In this document: one piece after another, positions 1 to 5,312 of the stretch | Numbering within the stretch: position 1 is the first letter of the stretch | How the letters are laid out: each line of letters starts with the position of its first letter | Source: a virus | IMG/VR virus record: IMGVR_UViG_3300048817_000118 | Span: 1 to 52,254 of that record | Length of the DNA stretch: 52,254 nt | Reading direction: 5' to 3' (one strand) | Translations under genes and position numbers: made by a program | Notes under the pieces: model-generated | Told to the model about the DNA's origin: nothing | Database searches by the model: none | The model's input: only the letters and a program-made list of their open reading frames with translations

Positions 1-439
1 ACCCGCCGAAGTCTATGCGCGCAATTTTGAAACCTTCAGGCAGGTTCGCGCCACCCAGGTTCGCGCCACCCAGGTTCGCGCCGTACAGGTCCGCGCCGCA
101 CAGGTTCGCGCCGCACAGGTTCGCGCAGCACAGGTTCGCGCCGCACAGGTTCGCGCCGTACAGGTCCGCGTCGCACAGGTCCGCGCCGCACAGGTTCGCG
201 CCGCACAGGTTCGCGCCGCGCAGGTTCGCGCCGCACAGGTTCGCACCGTACAGGTCCGCGCCGCACAGGTTCGCACCGTACAGGTCCACGCCGTACAGGT
301 CCGCACCGCGCAGGTCCGCGCCGTACAGGTCCGCACCGCGCAGGTTCGCACTGCACAGGTCCGCGCCGTGCAGGTTCGCGCCGTGCAGGTTCGCGTCGCA
401 CAGGTTGGGATACTTTTCTAATATTTCGTTTTTCGTCAT
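1..439 (-). CDS. Pentapeptide-repeat protein, 3' end outside window
   Basis: From an ATG at 439 the frame stays open to the window edge for 146 codons. After a short lead (MTKNEILEKYP) it is almost entirely A(N/D)LXX repeats, about 24 of them, such as ANLCGADLYG. Each repeat is a 15-bp DNA unit. This is the signature of the pentapeptide-repeat family, a right-handed quadrilateral beta-helix; Qnr and MfpA members mimic DNA and bind gyrase. Many repeats carry Cys at the fourth position (NLCGA). A GGGAGGG Shine-Dalgarno lies just before the ATG. It is the last visible gene of the leftward block. A role in protecting or inhibiting host gyrase is only inference. The other two reading frames of the repeat give Arg/Pro- or Arg/Thr-rich strings and are shadows. 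Confidence 0.85.
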   Translation of the reverse strand, partial: MTKNEILEKYPNLCDANLHGANLHGADLCSANLRGADLYGADLRGADLYGVDLYGANLCGADLYGANLCGANLRGANLCGANLCGADLCDADLYGANLCGANLCCANLCGANLCGADLYGANLGGANLGGANLPEGFKIARIDFGG

Positions 440-449
440 AATTCCCTCC

Positions 450-1064
450 CTATATCCGAGTGCAGCTTACCTTCTTGGCGAGGAACACCGTCAGCCCGGC
501 CTTGTCGCCTTGGCCCGCGTCCAGCCTTTCTTTTGCAGCGCCCTCACTTAGCCGCCGCTGTAGCAGCTCCCAGGCGTTATTCTTCTTCACGTAGGCGTAC
601 AGCCGGTCCCAGTCGGCAACCTGCGCTACGGCCTTGGTCTCCACCTGCACGCGCGCCACTCGGCCCGCCACGCCCGTCTGCCCGGCGGGCAGCGTCTCGA
701 CGAACCAGTTGCTGATCTGGGACTCCAGCTTGGCTATTTTCTCCGTCTCGCGCTGCATCTCCAGGCGGCGCTCCCGGGAGCGGTACAGCAAGTCCGCGCA
801 CTCGGCGGCGCTGGGCGGCAAAACGTAGTTGCCGTCACTATCCATTTGCACGGTTACGCCCTTGCCCAGGATCGCGGTGGCCAGCTGCCCCGGCCTACGG
901 GGCCGTAGCAGTGGGATAAGGTCCTCAGTCTTAGCACTCTCAACCGTTCCCCTCAGGGTATCAATGTTCAAAGCTCCGCGCGCTATGATCTTGCCATTTT
1001 GGTCATGGAAGGCAACGTCAGCCCTAGTGCTAGCGCCTTGATGCTTCATAAATCTATTTTTCAT
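450..1064 (-). CDS. Conserved phage-type hypothetical protein
   Basis: A 204-aa protein starting at ATG 1064, preceded by GGGAGGGCGAGTTG and overlapping the stop of the micro-ORF upstream (TGATG). A TTG three bases earlier is in frame but less likely. The middle (about residues 90-125) is a charged helix. The C-terminal part, with WDRLYAYVKKNNAWELLQRR, resembles the tail of many phage early proteins whose ends read WDxLYxYIKxxxxFxLLQxR. No enzymatic motif was recognised. Its place between small early genes suggests an early accessory role. The function is unknown. Confidence 0.8.
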   Translation of the reverse strand: MKNRFMKHQGASTRADVAFHDQNGKIIARGALNIDTLRGTVESAKTEDLIPLLRPRRPGQLATAILGKGVTVQMDSDGNYVLPPSAAECADLLYRSRERRLEMQRETEKIAKLESQISNWFVETLPAGQTGVAGRVARVQVETKAVAQVADWDRLYAYVKKNNAWELLQRRLSEGAAKERLDAGQGDKAGLTVFLAKKVSCTRI

Positions 1065-1132
1065 CAACTCGCCCTCCCGGCCAACAGTTGGTTAGACATG
1101 GCGTTCTCAATTCTTGCTTCCGGTAGTCGCAT
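1064..1132 (-). CDS. Micro-ORF of 22 codons, coupled to next gene
   Basis: The ATG at 1132 follows AAGGAGAATTTCGAT, a strong Shine-Dalgarno carried by a duplicated leader. The frame encodes MRLPEARIENAMSNQLLAGR plus two residues and stops at TGA 1066-1064, sharing bases with the ATG of the next gene. Strong initiation signals with a TGATG junction suggest it is translated and couples translation of the 204-aa gene. It may act only as a leader peptide. Confidence 0.5.
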   Translation of the reverse strand: MRLPEARIENAMSNQLLAGRAS

Positions 1133-1153
1133 ATCGAAATTCTCCTTGTATTA
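1133..1153 (-). repeat. Leader A, partial third copy
   Basis: These 21 bp (minus strand: TAATACAAGGAGAATTTCGA then T) are identical to 1775-1795, and most of them recur near 2332. The element supplies the ribosome binding site AAGGAG of the micro-ORF at 1132. Confidence 0.8.
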
Positions 1154-1167
1154 ACACTGCGCTGCTC

Positions 1168-1422
1168 TCATTGCAATCCTCCTAGAACTTGGCGGAGGAT
1201 AAACAGCGCCCCGTCACGTCTATCCGCATCATTCGGATTCATGTCTGCCGGGGTCATGGCCAGCAGGCGATTTTCGATTGCTTTGAGGGCGGCGATCAAT
1301 ACTCGTTTCACGGGCCGCAAAAGCGGCGGCAAAGTCGAATGTGTCCTTCGGGTTTCCTGTGGATTGGTGCCGCCACAACTGATAGAAGCCTTCTGCGCGT
1401 TTAACTCGTTCGCAGGGGACAC
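1168..1422 (-). CDS. Small hypothetical ORF, overlaps next in another frame
   Basis: This frame is open from a GTG at 1422 to TGA at 1168. Only the C-terminal half (after about 1325) looks protein-like: KRVLIAALKAIENRLLAM, then NPNDADRRDGALFILRQVLGG. The first half lies inside the overlapping gene 1229-1480, whose own first half looks natural. Together they suggest one gene of about 90 codons broken by a +1 shift near 1310-1325 (CCGCCGCTTTTGCGG on the minus strand), or two genes of which this one starts inside the other. No Shine-Dalgarno is seen before the GTG. The function is unknown. Confidence 0.45.
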   Translation of the reverse strand: MSPANELNAQKASISCGGTNPQETRRTHSTLPPLLRPVKRVLIAALKAIENRLLAMTPADMNPNDADRRDGALFILRQVLGGLQ

Positions 1423-1480
1423 CAGTGTAATCGGAATAGTCCATAAATACTCCTCCTTTTATCTGTTTTCTTACTGACAT
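1229..1480 (-). CDS. Small hypothetical protein
   Basis: The ORF has two well-served starts. ATG 1480 is preceded by AAGGAGAAATAGT and follows the previous stop at once. ATG 1444 (MDYSDYTGVPCERVKRAEGF) is preceded by AAAGGAGGAGTATTT. The second gives a 71-aa product and is the better guess, because the codons between them merely encode the ribosome binding site. The N-terminal 40 residues look natural. The tail (RETSIDRRPQSNRKSPAG) does not, and the neighbouring +1 frame takes over there. No family recognised. Confidence 0.5.
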   Translation of the reverse strand: MSVRKQIKGGVFMDYSDYTGVPCERVKRAEGFYQLWRHQSTGNPKDTFDFAAAFAARETSIDRRPQSNRKSPAGHDPGRHESE

Positions 1481-1481
1481 A

Positions 1482-1751
1482 CTATTTCTCCTTGTGTTGT
1501 TGGCGAGTGCCTTGGTAATCTTCGTGATCCACCCAAGAGCTGACCCAGCCGCAACCTCTTGCGAATTCTGGATGCCACATCAAGCCGTCCTTCACAAACC
1601 ATTCCGACATGCGCTGGCCGCACTGACAGTGAGCGTATTGGTCCGTTTCTAAGCGTCGCGCGCGAATCCTCTGATGTTCTCGGTGGTTGATAACGCACTG
1701 CCCTATCAGGCAGATCATTAATACGACGTAAGCGAACCAGCCGTAACTCAT
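1482..1751 (-). CDS. Small membrane protein with Cys-rich tail
   Basis: The start at ATG 1751 (MSYGWFAYVV) follows AAAGGAGATGGTGAG and gives 89 aa. Residues 3-22 form one transmembrane segment (YGWFAYVVLMICLIGQCVIN). The rest is a basic stretch followed by a Cys/His-containing domain (AHCQCGQRMSEWF then GCGWVSSW) that could bind a metal. A seven-codon ORF (MFAERRW) driven by the leader A ribosome site ends two bases before this start and may couple translation. The family was not recognised. The likely place is the inner membrane, with the charged part in the cytoplasm. Confidence 0.7.
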   Translation of the reverse strand: MSYGWFAYVVLMICLIGQCVINHREHQRIRARRLETDQYAHCQCGQRMSEWFVKDGLMWHPEFARGCGWVSSWVDHEDYQGTRQQHKEK

Positions 1752-1779
1752 CTCACCATCTCCTTTCAGCAAACATCGA

Positions 1780-1826
1780 AATTCTCCTTGTATTACCGGC
1801 AGGAGCGAGCCGACCCGCCCCCGCCG
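1780..1826 (-). repeat. Leader A, copy 1 (47-bp direct repeat)
   Basis: These 47 bp are identical to 2332-2378. Read on the minus strand the unit runs from a GC-rich part (GGCGGGTCGGCTCGCTCC) into GGTAATACAAGGAGAATT, so it carries a ribosome binding site at its downstream end and may also carry a promoter or RNA hairpin. The 39-bp terminase-gene copy begins at its upstream edge (1825). Confidence 0.85.
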
Positions 1827-1863
1827 ATTACGGGCATATGTTGCCCATTAGCGAGATGGATGA
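1825..1863 (+). repeat. 39-bp copy of part of the terminase small-subunit gene
   Basis: The 39 bp at 1825-1863 are identical, in the same orientation, to 9694-9732 inside the plus-strand TerS gene (the codons for the DDYGHMLPISEMDE region). Here they lie in a 127-nt intergenic space between minus-strand genes and are not expressed as protein. The end at 1825 abuts leader A. A chance match of this length is not plausible. It may be a recombination scar, a packaging-related site or an assembly error. Confidence 0.9.
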
Positions 1864-1878
1864 AGCACTACGCTGGGG

Positions 1879-2076
1879 CTAGGCACGGCAAGGCATGATC
1901 ACGCCGATGGCCTCTGTTCGGCTCACCTTTACCAACACGGGTGACTGTGTGTCTTTCACAGTTAACGTCACGATAAGAGGATCGTTCGGTCCAGTCATGG
2001 CCTTGGCTAGTCGATAGAGCAGGTCCACATCTAGCCTGACCGTGGCTGGGTTGGTCGCCGGAATCATTTTGCTCAT
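1879..2076 (-). CDS. Small protein resembling a clamp-like C-terminal fragment
   Basis: A 65-aa protein starting at ATG 2076 (MSKMIPATNP), whose start overlaps the stop of the gene upstream (ATGA). The pattern DLLYRLAKAMTG, then a beta-rich middle, then EAIGVIMPCRA resembles the last third of DNA sliding clamps and of phage proteins that end in GVLMPMR. Full clamps have about 360 residues, so this would be an isolated domain at best. The likeness is from memory and weak. Otherwise it is an unknown early protein. Confidence 0.65.
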   Translation of the reverse strand: MSKMIPATNPATVRLDVDLLYRLAKAMTGPNDPLIVTLTVKDTQSPVLVKVSRTEAIGVIMPCRA

Positions 2077-2309
2077 GCCAACGCTCCATCCGCGTCAGTC
2101 TCAATGATCACCAAGTTATCGTCCAGCCTTATCTCCTCAACGTACATCTTGGCTGACAGATGCGCTTTGCAATACCGCTCGGCTTTGGCGGAGGCATCCT
2201 CGACTCCCGTGGCAATCACGCACGCGGTCAGATACGTGGCTTTATTCGACCTCCCCGGTCCCGGCTTGGCATCGGTAAACGACGCGGTGTATGCTCGGAT
2301 ACCTTTCAT
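2073..2309 (-). CDS. Hypothetical early protein
   Basis: The chosen start is ATG 2309 (MKGIRAYTASFTDAKPG), preceded by AAAGGATCGGACGA, which gives 78 aa. The frame is open further upstream, but that part lies in the leader A repeat and reads poorly. The protein is an alternation of beta strands and one helix (residues 40-58), then an acidic end. It ends in an ATGA overlap with the next gene. The family was not recognised. Confidence 0.7.
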   Translation of the reverse strand: MKGIRAYTASFTDAKPGPGRSNKATYLTACVIATGVEDASAKAERYCKAHLSAKMYVEEIRLDDNLVIIETDADGALA

Positions 2310-2331
2310 TCGTCCGATCCTTTCTCGACCG

Positions 2332-2378
2332 AATTCTCCTTGTATTACCGGCAGGAGCGAGCCGACCCGCCCCCGCCG
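2332..2378 (-). repeat. Leader A, copy 2 (47-bp direct repeat)
   Basis: Identical to 1780-1826. It lies ahead of the 78-aa gene at 2073-2309. Together with the 21-bp partial copy at 1133-1153 it shows that one leader has been copied in front of three early transcription units. The rest of 2310-2472 holds nothing else recognisable. Confidence 0.85.
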
Positions 2379-2472
2379 GTTCCCGGAACTACACTTACTC
2401 CACACTGGCCGGATTGGATCGCGCTTCCGACCAGCCCTTAGCTTAACCTACCGCTTACCGAAAGTAAAGCTT

Positions 2473-2649
2473 TTATTTTTTACGCAGCGCCTTAAGGTCA
2501 ATCTCCAGCTCGCGGCACAGCCAATTGATGGTGTTGCGGTGCACACCCATCGCCCGCGCCGCCCGGCAGGCGTTGCCCCCGTTCTCCTTTAGCATGCGCA
2601 GCACCAGCTCCCGCTTAAACGCGCGCACCGCCTCGTGCAGGCTCGTCAC
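2473..2649 (-). CDS. Fis-type helix-turn-helix protein
   Basis: A 58-aa protein from GTG 2649 (VTSLHEAVRAFKRELVLRML). Residues 10-53 match the Fis/NtrC-type HTH (HTH_8): helix FKRELVLRMLKENGGN, then ACRAARAMGVHRNTINWL as the turn and recognition helix. Whole Fis has about 98 residues; this is only the DNA-binding part with a short N-terminal helix for dimerisation. The start overlaps the stop of the upstream gene (GTGA). It could regulate early transcription or bend DNA at replication or packaging sites; that is inference. Confidence 0.75.
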   Translation of the reverse strand: MTSLHEAVRAFKRELVLRMLKENGGNACRAARAMGVHRNTINWLCRELEIDLKALRKK

Positions 2650-2816
2650 CGGTTACGCTCTACGTACAGCGCGAACTGCACATCGCGCATTTCCTTGTCA
2701 ATTGCGGCTATCTTCCTCGCAGTGTCCTTGCAGGTTTGGCAGGAGTCTTCCGTCCCGCATTTTAGCAGTGCCGCACACCAGTCGTTCAGCAGTATTTCCA
2801 TTTCCTCGTTGTTCAT
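2646..2816 (-). CDS. Small Cys-containing early protein
   Basis: A 56-aa protein from ATG 2816 (MNNEEMEILLNDWC) with AGAGGATAGT as ribosome site, supplied by leader B. It has Cys residues at about 14, 20, 26 and 29 (the later pair as CQTC), which may bind zinc. Mostly helical and charged. It overlaps the Fis-like gene by GTGA. The family was not recognised. Confidence 0.65.
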   Translation of the reverse strand: MNNEEMEILLNDWCAALLKCGTEDSCQTCKDTARKIAAIDKEMRDVQFALYVERNR

Positions 2817-2846
2817 ACTATCCTCTTTTTCAAAGGGAATTATATA
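2808..2846 (-). repeat. Leader B, copy 1 (39-bp direct repeat)
   Basis: The 39 bp at 2808-2846 are identical to 3446-3484. On the minus strand the unit reads TATATAATTCCCTTTGAAAA and ends in GAGGATAGT ATG AACAAC, so it holds both the ribosome site and the first codons (Met-Asn-Asn) of two otherwise unrelated genes. Confidence 0.85.
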
Positions 2847-2977
2847 GATAACTCGCTCCTTCGACGCTTTGCATATTGATCCCTTCGCTTCCGGCGCTTG
2901 GCCGCTTTTGTCTTGGGTTTCGGACGATACACGAGAACTTTGTCCGCGATGTGGTCTAGCTCTGGGGGAGTTTTCAT
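2840..2977 (-). CDS. Very basic 45-aa protein
   Basis: Starts at ATG 2977 in an ATGA overlap with the gene upstream and ends at TAA 2840. It begins MKTPPELDHIADKVLVYRPK and continues as a run of Lys/Arg (KAAKRRKRRDQYAKRRR). Such composition suggests nucleic-acid or acidic-protein binding, but no family is recognised. The stop codon lies inside leader B of the next gene. Confidence 0.6.
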   Translation of the reverse strand: MKTPPELDHIADKVLVYRPKPKTKAAKRRKRRDQYAKRRRSELSI

Positions 2978-3219
2978 AGGGCGTCGTCGCCTTCAGTGGC
3001 TTCTTTCCATGTCATCCCTCGAGGACGCTTAAAATATGAAATTTCGGTGTTTACATCGGCTAATTCCGCTTTCAGCATAACCATATTGGCCAAGGCTGCG
3101 GCCAGTGCTTTCTGGCAATCCTGCAACGCTGTGAGATTGTAATTAGCGCGTTCGTGTTCAGCCCGGAGTGCAGTGAAGTTTCCACACAAAAGAGCACAGT
3201 TGTTCTCGATATTATTCAT
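2974..3219 (-). CDS. Coiled-coil early protein
   Basis: The start at ATG 3219 (MNNIENNCALLCGNF) follows AAGGAACTGACAGC and overlaps the stop of an 11-codon micro-ORF (ATGA). The 81-aa product is one long heptad-like helix (about residues 15-62, LRAEHERANYNLTALQDCQK onward) with a charged C-terminus containing MTWKEATEGDDAL. It probably oligomerises. The function is unknown. Confidence 0.65.
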   Translation of the reverse strand: MNNIENNCALLCGNFTALRAEHERANYNLTALQDCQKALAAALANMVMLKAELADVNTEISYFKRPRGMTWKEATEGDDAL

Positions 3220-3251
3220 GCTGTCAGTTCCTTGTAGGTGAAGTGACTCAT
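3216..3251 (-). CDS. Micro-ORF of 11 codons upstream of coiled-coil gene
   Basis: ATG 3251 follows AAAGGGAATTATATAC and encodes MSHFTYKELTA; the TGA at 3218-3216 overlaps the ATG at 3219. The ribosome site is part of an 18-bp arm that is inverted relative to leader B. It may serve as a coupling leader rather than as a functional peptide. Confidence 0.4.
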   Translation of the reverse strand: MSHFTYKELTA

Positions 3252-3277
3252 GTATATAATTCCCTTTCAAAGGTTAC

Positions 3278-3454
3278 TTACCTGAAGAGAAAGAACTCGA
3301 TCGTAAAGCTCAACACGAGCATTAAAAAGCCGATCAGCCCGTAATACCATCGGTATGCGCTGCCTAAAATCATTGCAACCGTCGCCACCAAATAGGTAAG
3401 CACTCCCAGCACGCAACAAAAAATCACTACGAAATGCCACACATTGTTGTTCAT
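3278..3454 (-). CDS. Two-TM small membrane protein
   Basis: The start at ATG 3454 (MNNNVWHFVVIFCCVLGV) uses GAGGATAGT in leader B and gives 58 aa. Two hydrophobic segments are clear: residues 5-30 and 36-57, linked by SAYRWYYG. An in-frame ATG at 3487 would add the leader-encoded MYIIPFEKEDS, which is probably not translated. Its N-terminal codons are nearly identical in DNA to those of the 35-aa gene at 4260-4367. It could be a holin-like or superinfection-exclusion protein; neither can be shown. Confidence 0.65.
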   Translation of the reverse strand: MNNNVWHFVVIFCCVLGVLTYLVATVAMILGSAYRWYYGLIGFLMLVLSFTIEFFLFR

Positions 3455-3484
3455 ACTATCCTCTTTTTCAAAGGGAATTATATA
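3446..3484 (-). repeat. Leader B, copy 2 (39-bp direct repeat)
   Basis: Identical to 2808-2846; it drives the two-TM protein gene. See copy 1 for its content. Confidence 0.85.
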
Positions 3485-3519
3485 CATTACAATTGCACAT
3501 TTTCTGAAAATAATCCAAA

Positions 3520-4263
3520 TTATTTTCGCCCCTCGATACGTTTCCGCGCTAACTCGCAGTATTCATTGGATATATCAATTCCAATAAACTCACGATTGTT
3601 AAGAACGGCCATCTTTCCTGTAGTTCCACTGCCCACGAAAGGGTCTAATACCAAATCCCCGGGATTGCTCCACGAAAGGATGTGGTCAGCCGCTAAGGAT
3701 TCAGGAAATATAGCAGGATGGTCTCCGCGTTCTGGCGCAATGTACCACCAATTATTTCGGCGGCTGAACTCAGCGCACAGCTTTCGCTTTTCTATTTTAT
3801 GAACGCCATCAACCGTTCTCCGGCCCACACCGCTCTTGTCTTTACCAGCAGATTTATTTGGCTTGTCCCTAAGCAGATTCACAACCTTTGGGCGGCCTTT
3901 CGAGAACACAAACATGAACTCCCAATTTTGTGTATAGCAAAGATTACTTCCGATAGCACCGCCGCCATCTTTAACCCATATCATCGTGTCGTGTAGATTG
4001 AATCTGCACTCTTTGAAAAACAAGGCTTGTAGAAAACTGGTTCCAGATTCGGAACCGTATTTTGTGCCATCGGCAACAACCCATACGACTACTCCGCCAA
4101 TTTTTGTAACGCGATAAAGTTGCTTTGCGATATTTTCAAAGTCGAAAGAGTAACCGTTGTATGTTCGCAGCCCATCATACGGTGGAGATGTAACCGTAAG
4201 GTCTATGCTCTCTGCTGGCAGCAGACTCATTTCTGTAGCGCAATCCCCTTCAATAATTCTCAT
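3520..4263 (-). CDS. DNA methyltransferase, N4-cytosine/N6-adenine type
   Basis: A 247-aa protein that transfers a methyl group from S-adenosylmethionine to an exocyclic amino group of DNA. The catalytic motif TSPPYD (residues 25-30) comes first and the SAM-binding motif DPFVGSGTT (207-215) near the end, followed by EFIGIDISNEYCELARKRI; this is the beta-class order. SPPY is frequent in N4-cytosine enzymes, but N6-adenine cannot be excluded. No restriction endonuclease gene is adjacent, so it is an orphan enzyme. It probably protects phage DNA from host restriction or marks it for replication or packaging. Its ATG overlaps the upstream micro-gene by ATGA. Confidence 0.9.
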   Translation of the reverse strand: MRIIEGDCATEMSLLPAESIDLTVTSPPYDGLRTYNGYSFDFENIAKQLYRVTKIGGVVVWVVADGTKYGSESGTSFLQALFFKECRFNLHDTMIWVKDGGGAIGSNLCYTQNWEFMFVFSKGRPKVVNLLRDKPNKSAGKDKSGVGRRTVDGVHKIEKRKLCAEFSRRNNWWYIAPERGDHPAIFPESLAADHILSWSNPGDLVLDPFVGSGTTGKMAVLNNREFIGIDISNEYCELARKRIEGRK

Positions 4264-4367
4264 AGCGTTTCCTCCACATCAATCCACGTTCTGCCCTTTG
4301 TTAATTGGGCATTAAGCACTCCCAGCACGCAACAAAAAATCTTCGCGAAATGCCACACATTAGCCAT
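4260..4367 (-). CDS. 35-aa protein, partial paralogue of the two-TM protein
   Basis: ATG 4367 encodes MANVWHFAKIFCCVLGVLNA and a charged tail ending VEETL; TGA 4262-4260 overlaps the methyltransferase start. The DNA for its first 17 codons (4313-4361) matches 3397-3445 in 44 of 49 positions, so this gene and the two-TM gene share a duplicated 5' end. Here the second membrane segment is absent. AAGGAGAGTTTAGGAT is the likely ribosome site. Confidence 0.6.
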   Translation of the reverse strand: MANVWHFAKIFCCVLGVLNAQLTKGRTWIDVEETL

Positions 4368-4381
4368 ATCCTAAACTCTCC

Positions 4382-4855
4382 TTAGAACTCGCGCAGCGGT
4401 CCGAACTGCCTTATTACGCCCAGCCCCGGGGCCAGCAGCACGTCCCTCGGCGTCAGGTGGCAGTCGGGGATGAAGGTGTGGTTAACCAGCGGGTTGCCGG
4501 TCTCCCGAAACGCCCAGAACGTCAGCACGTCGCAGATCCAGTGCCCGGCGGTCGCCCAGTTCTTGCCCAGCTCGATGCCGGCGATGTCCAGCAGCCCGTA
4601 CGGCCTGCCCAGCTGCGTCGCCATACGCGCCAGCGCCAGGTCGGAGCCCGCACACGCCAGCAGCAATATCTTTTGGGTAGGCAGCACCGCGCGCCACGCA
4701 ACACCTTTACCGTCGAACATCGCCGAGAGTGTCATATTGGTACTCTGCAGATACAGCCCCACGTGGCTCCAGTCGCAATTCGTCTTCTCCCGTATCATCA
4801 CCGACACCGGGTCGTATTGCTGCGTAGCCATGTAGATGCAGGCGTCGTCGGTCAT
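4382..4855 (-). CDS. Papain-like (NlpC/P60 or YiiX type) amidase-like protein
   Basis: A 157-aa protein from ATG 4855 (MTDDACIYMATQQYD). The block DWSHVGLYLQ (His31) followed by RPYGLLDIAGIELG and WICDVLTFWAF (Cys108) matches the permuted papain-like fold of YiiX/LRAT-type proteins, where His precedes Cys. Such enzymes cut peptide, amide or acyl bonds, often in cell-wall peptides or lipids. A lysis role is possible but no signal peptide or wall-binding domain is seen. Start choice rests on the ATGA overlap with the micro-ORF; a GTG at 4876 is an alternative. Confidence 0.65.
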   Translation of the reverse strand: MTDDACIYMATQQYDPVSVMIREKTNCDWSHVGLYLQSTNMTLSAMFDGKGVAWRAVLPTQKILLLACAGSDLALARMATQLGRPYGLLDIAGIELGKNWATAGHWICDVLTFWAFRETGNPLVNHTFIPDCHLTPRDVLLAPGLGVIRQFGPLREF

Positions 4856-4923
4856 GTCATCACCGCCGAGCCCCACCGTATCAGCAAGTGGCCATTCACG
4901 TTGCCGTAGAATTCGATGATCAT
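4852..4923 (-). CDS. Micro-ORF of 23 codons ahead of the amidase gene
   Basis: ATG 4923 with the excellent site TATAGGAGGGAGGCA encodes MIIEFYGNVNGHLLIRWGSA and three more residues. Its TGA (4854-4852) overlaps the amidase ATG, and its own ATG overlaps the stop of the exported-protein gene. Since the amidase has no Shine-Dalgarno of its own, this ORF very likely delivers ribosomes to it. Confidence 0.55.
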   Translation of the reverse strand: MIIEFYGNVNGHLLIRWGSAVMT

Positions 4924-5312
4924 TGCCTCCCTCCTATAAGCCGTGCCCACGCGCGCCCACCCTGTATGTGCTTTACCCCCACCACGCCCGGCCCCCCCAC
5001 CAGCCCCGCGAAGAGCCACGTCCGCGAGCGGAACACGTAGCCCAGGATGCTGGGCGTGGAGGCCAGACCTATTATCGGTATGTCACGCAGGTAAAGCGCG
5101 CGGGCGGAGGGATGGGTGCCGACTAAAAACGTGTTGCCCTCCACCGCCACGCCCAACCTAAGCCCTCGCTCTGTCTCGCGCGCGTCGTAGACGTTCGCGG
5201 CCACGGCAAAGCCTACGGCCCCCGCCAGCGCCGCCAGGCCGGATTTATGGCGCGGTGGCTCCTCGGCCGCTGCGGAGGATGCGAGAATAAGTAGCAGCAG
5301 TAGTCGGGTCAT
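4920..5312 (-). CDS. Exported hypothetical protein
   Basis: The start at ATG 5312 (MTRLLLLLILASSAAAEEPP) overlaps the upstream stop by ATGA. Residues 1-16 form a signal peptide with cleavage expected after SSAAA. The mature part of about 115 residues is rich in Gly/Ala/Val with a hydrophobic stretch (LAALAGAVGFAVAANVY) and another near WLFAGLVGGPGVVGV, so it may sit in or at a membrane. Following a coiled-coil/TM gene, it could be the outer partner of a spanin-like pair, but the arrangement is not classical and no lipobox is present. Confidence 0.65.
   Translation of the reverse strand: MTRLLLLLILASSAAAEEPPRHKSGLAALAGAVGFAVAANVYDARETERGLRLGVAVEGNTFLVGTHPSARALYLRDIPIIGLASTPSILGYVFRSRTWLFAGLVGGPGVVGVKHIQGGRAWARLIGGRQ

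Larger units (their letters stand above)
3250..3487. repeat. 18-bp inverted repeats flanking a small membrane gene
   Basis: The arm ATGTATATAATTCCCTTT at 3250-3267 is the exact reverse complement of 3470-3487. The two arms enclose the 58-aa membrane gene at 3278-3454. The right arm belongs to leader B. On the minus strand the left arm supplies the Shine-Dalgarno of the micro-ORF at 3251. It could be a relic of leader copying by inversion or an invertible segment. Confidence 0.8.

Noticed and set aside
47-407. Regular 15-bp repeats that could be taken for a CRISPR array or minisatellite
   Set aside because: There are no spacers; the unit is contiguous, keeps one frame on the minus strand and encodes A(N/D)LXX pentapeptides.
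1780-1826. TAATAC in leader A as a T7-type promoter
   Set aside because: Only six bases of the T7 consensus are present and no phage RNA polymerase gene is seen.
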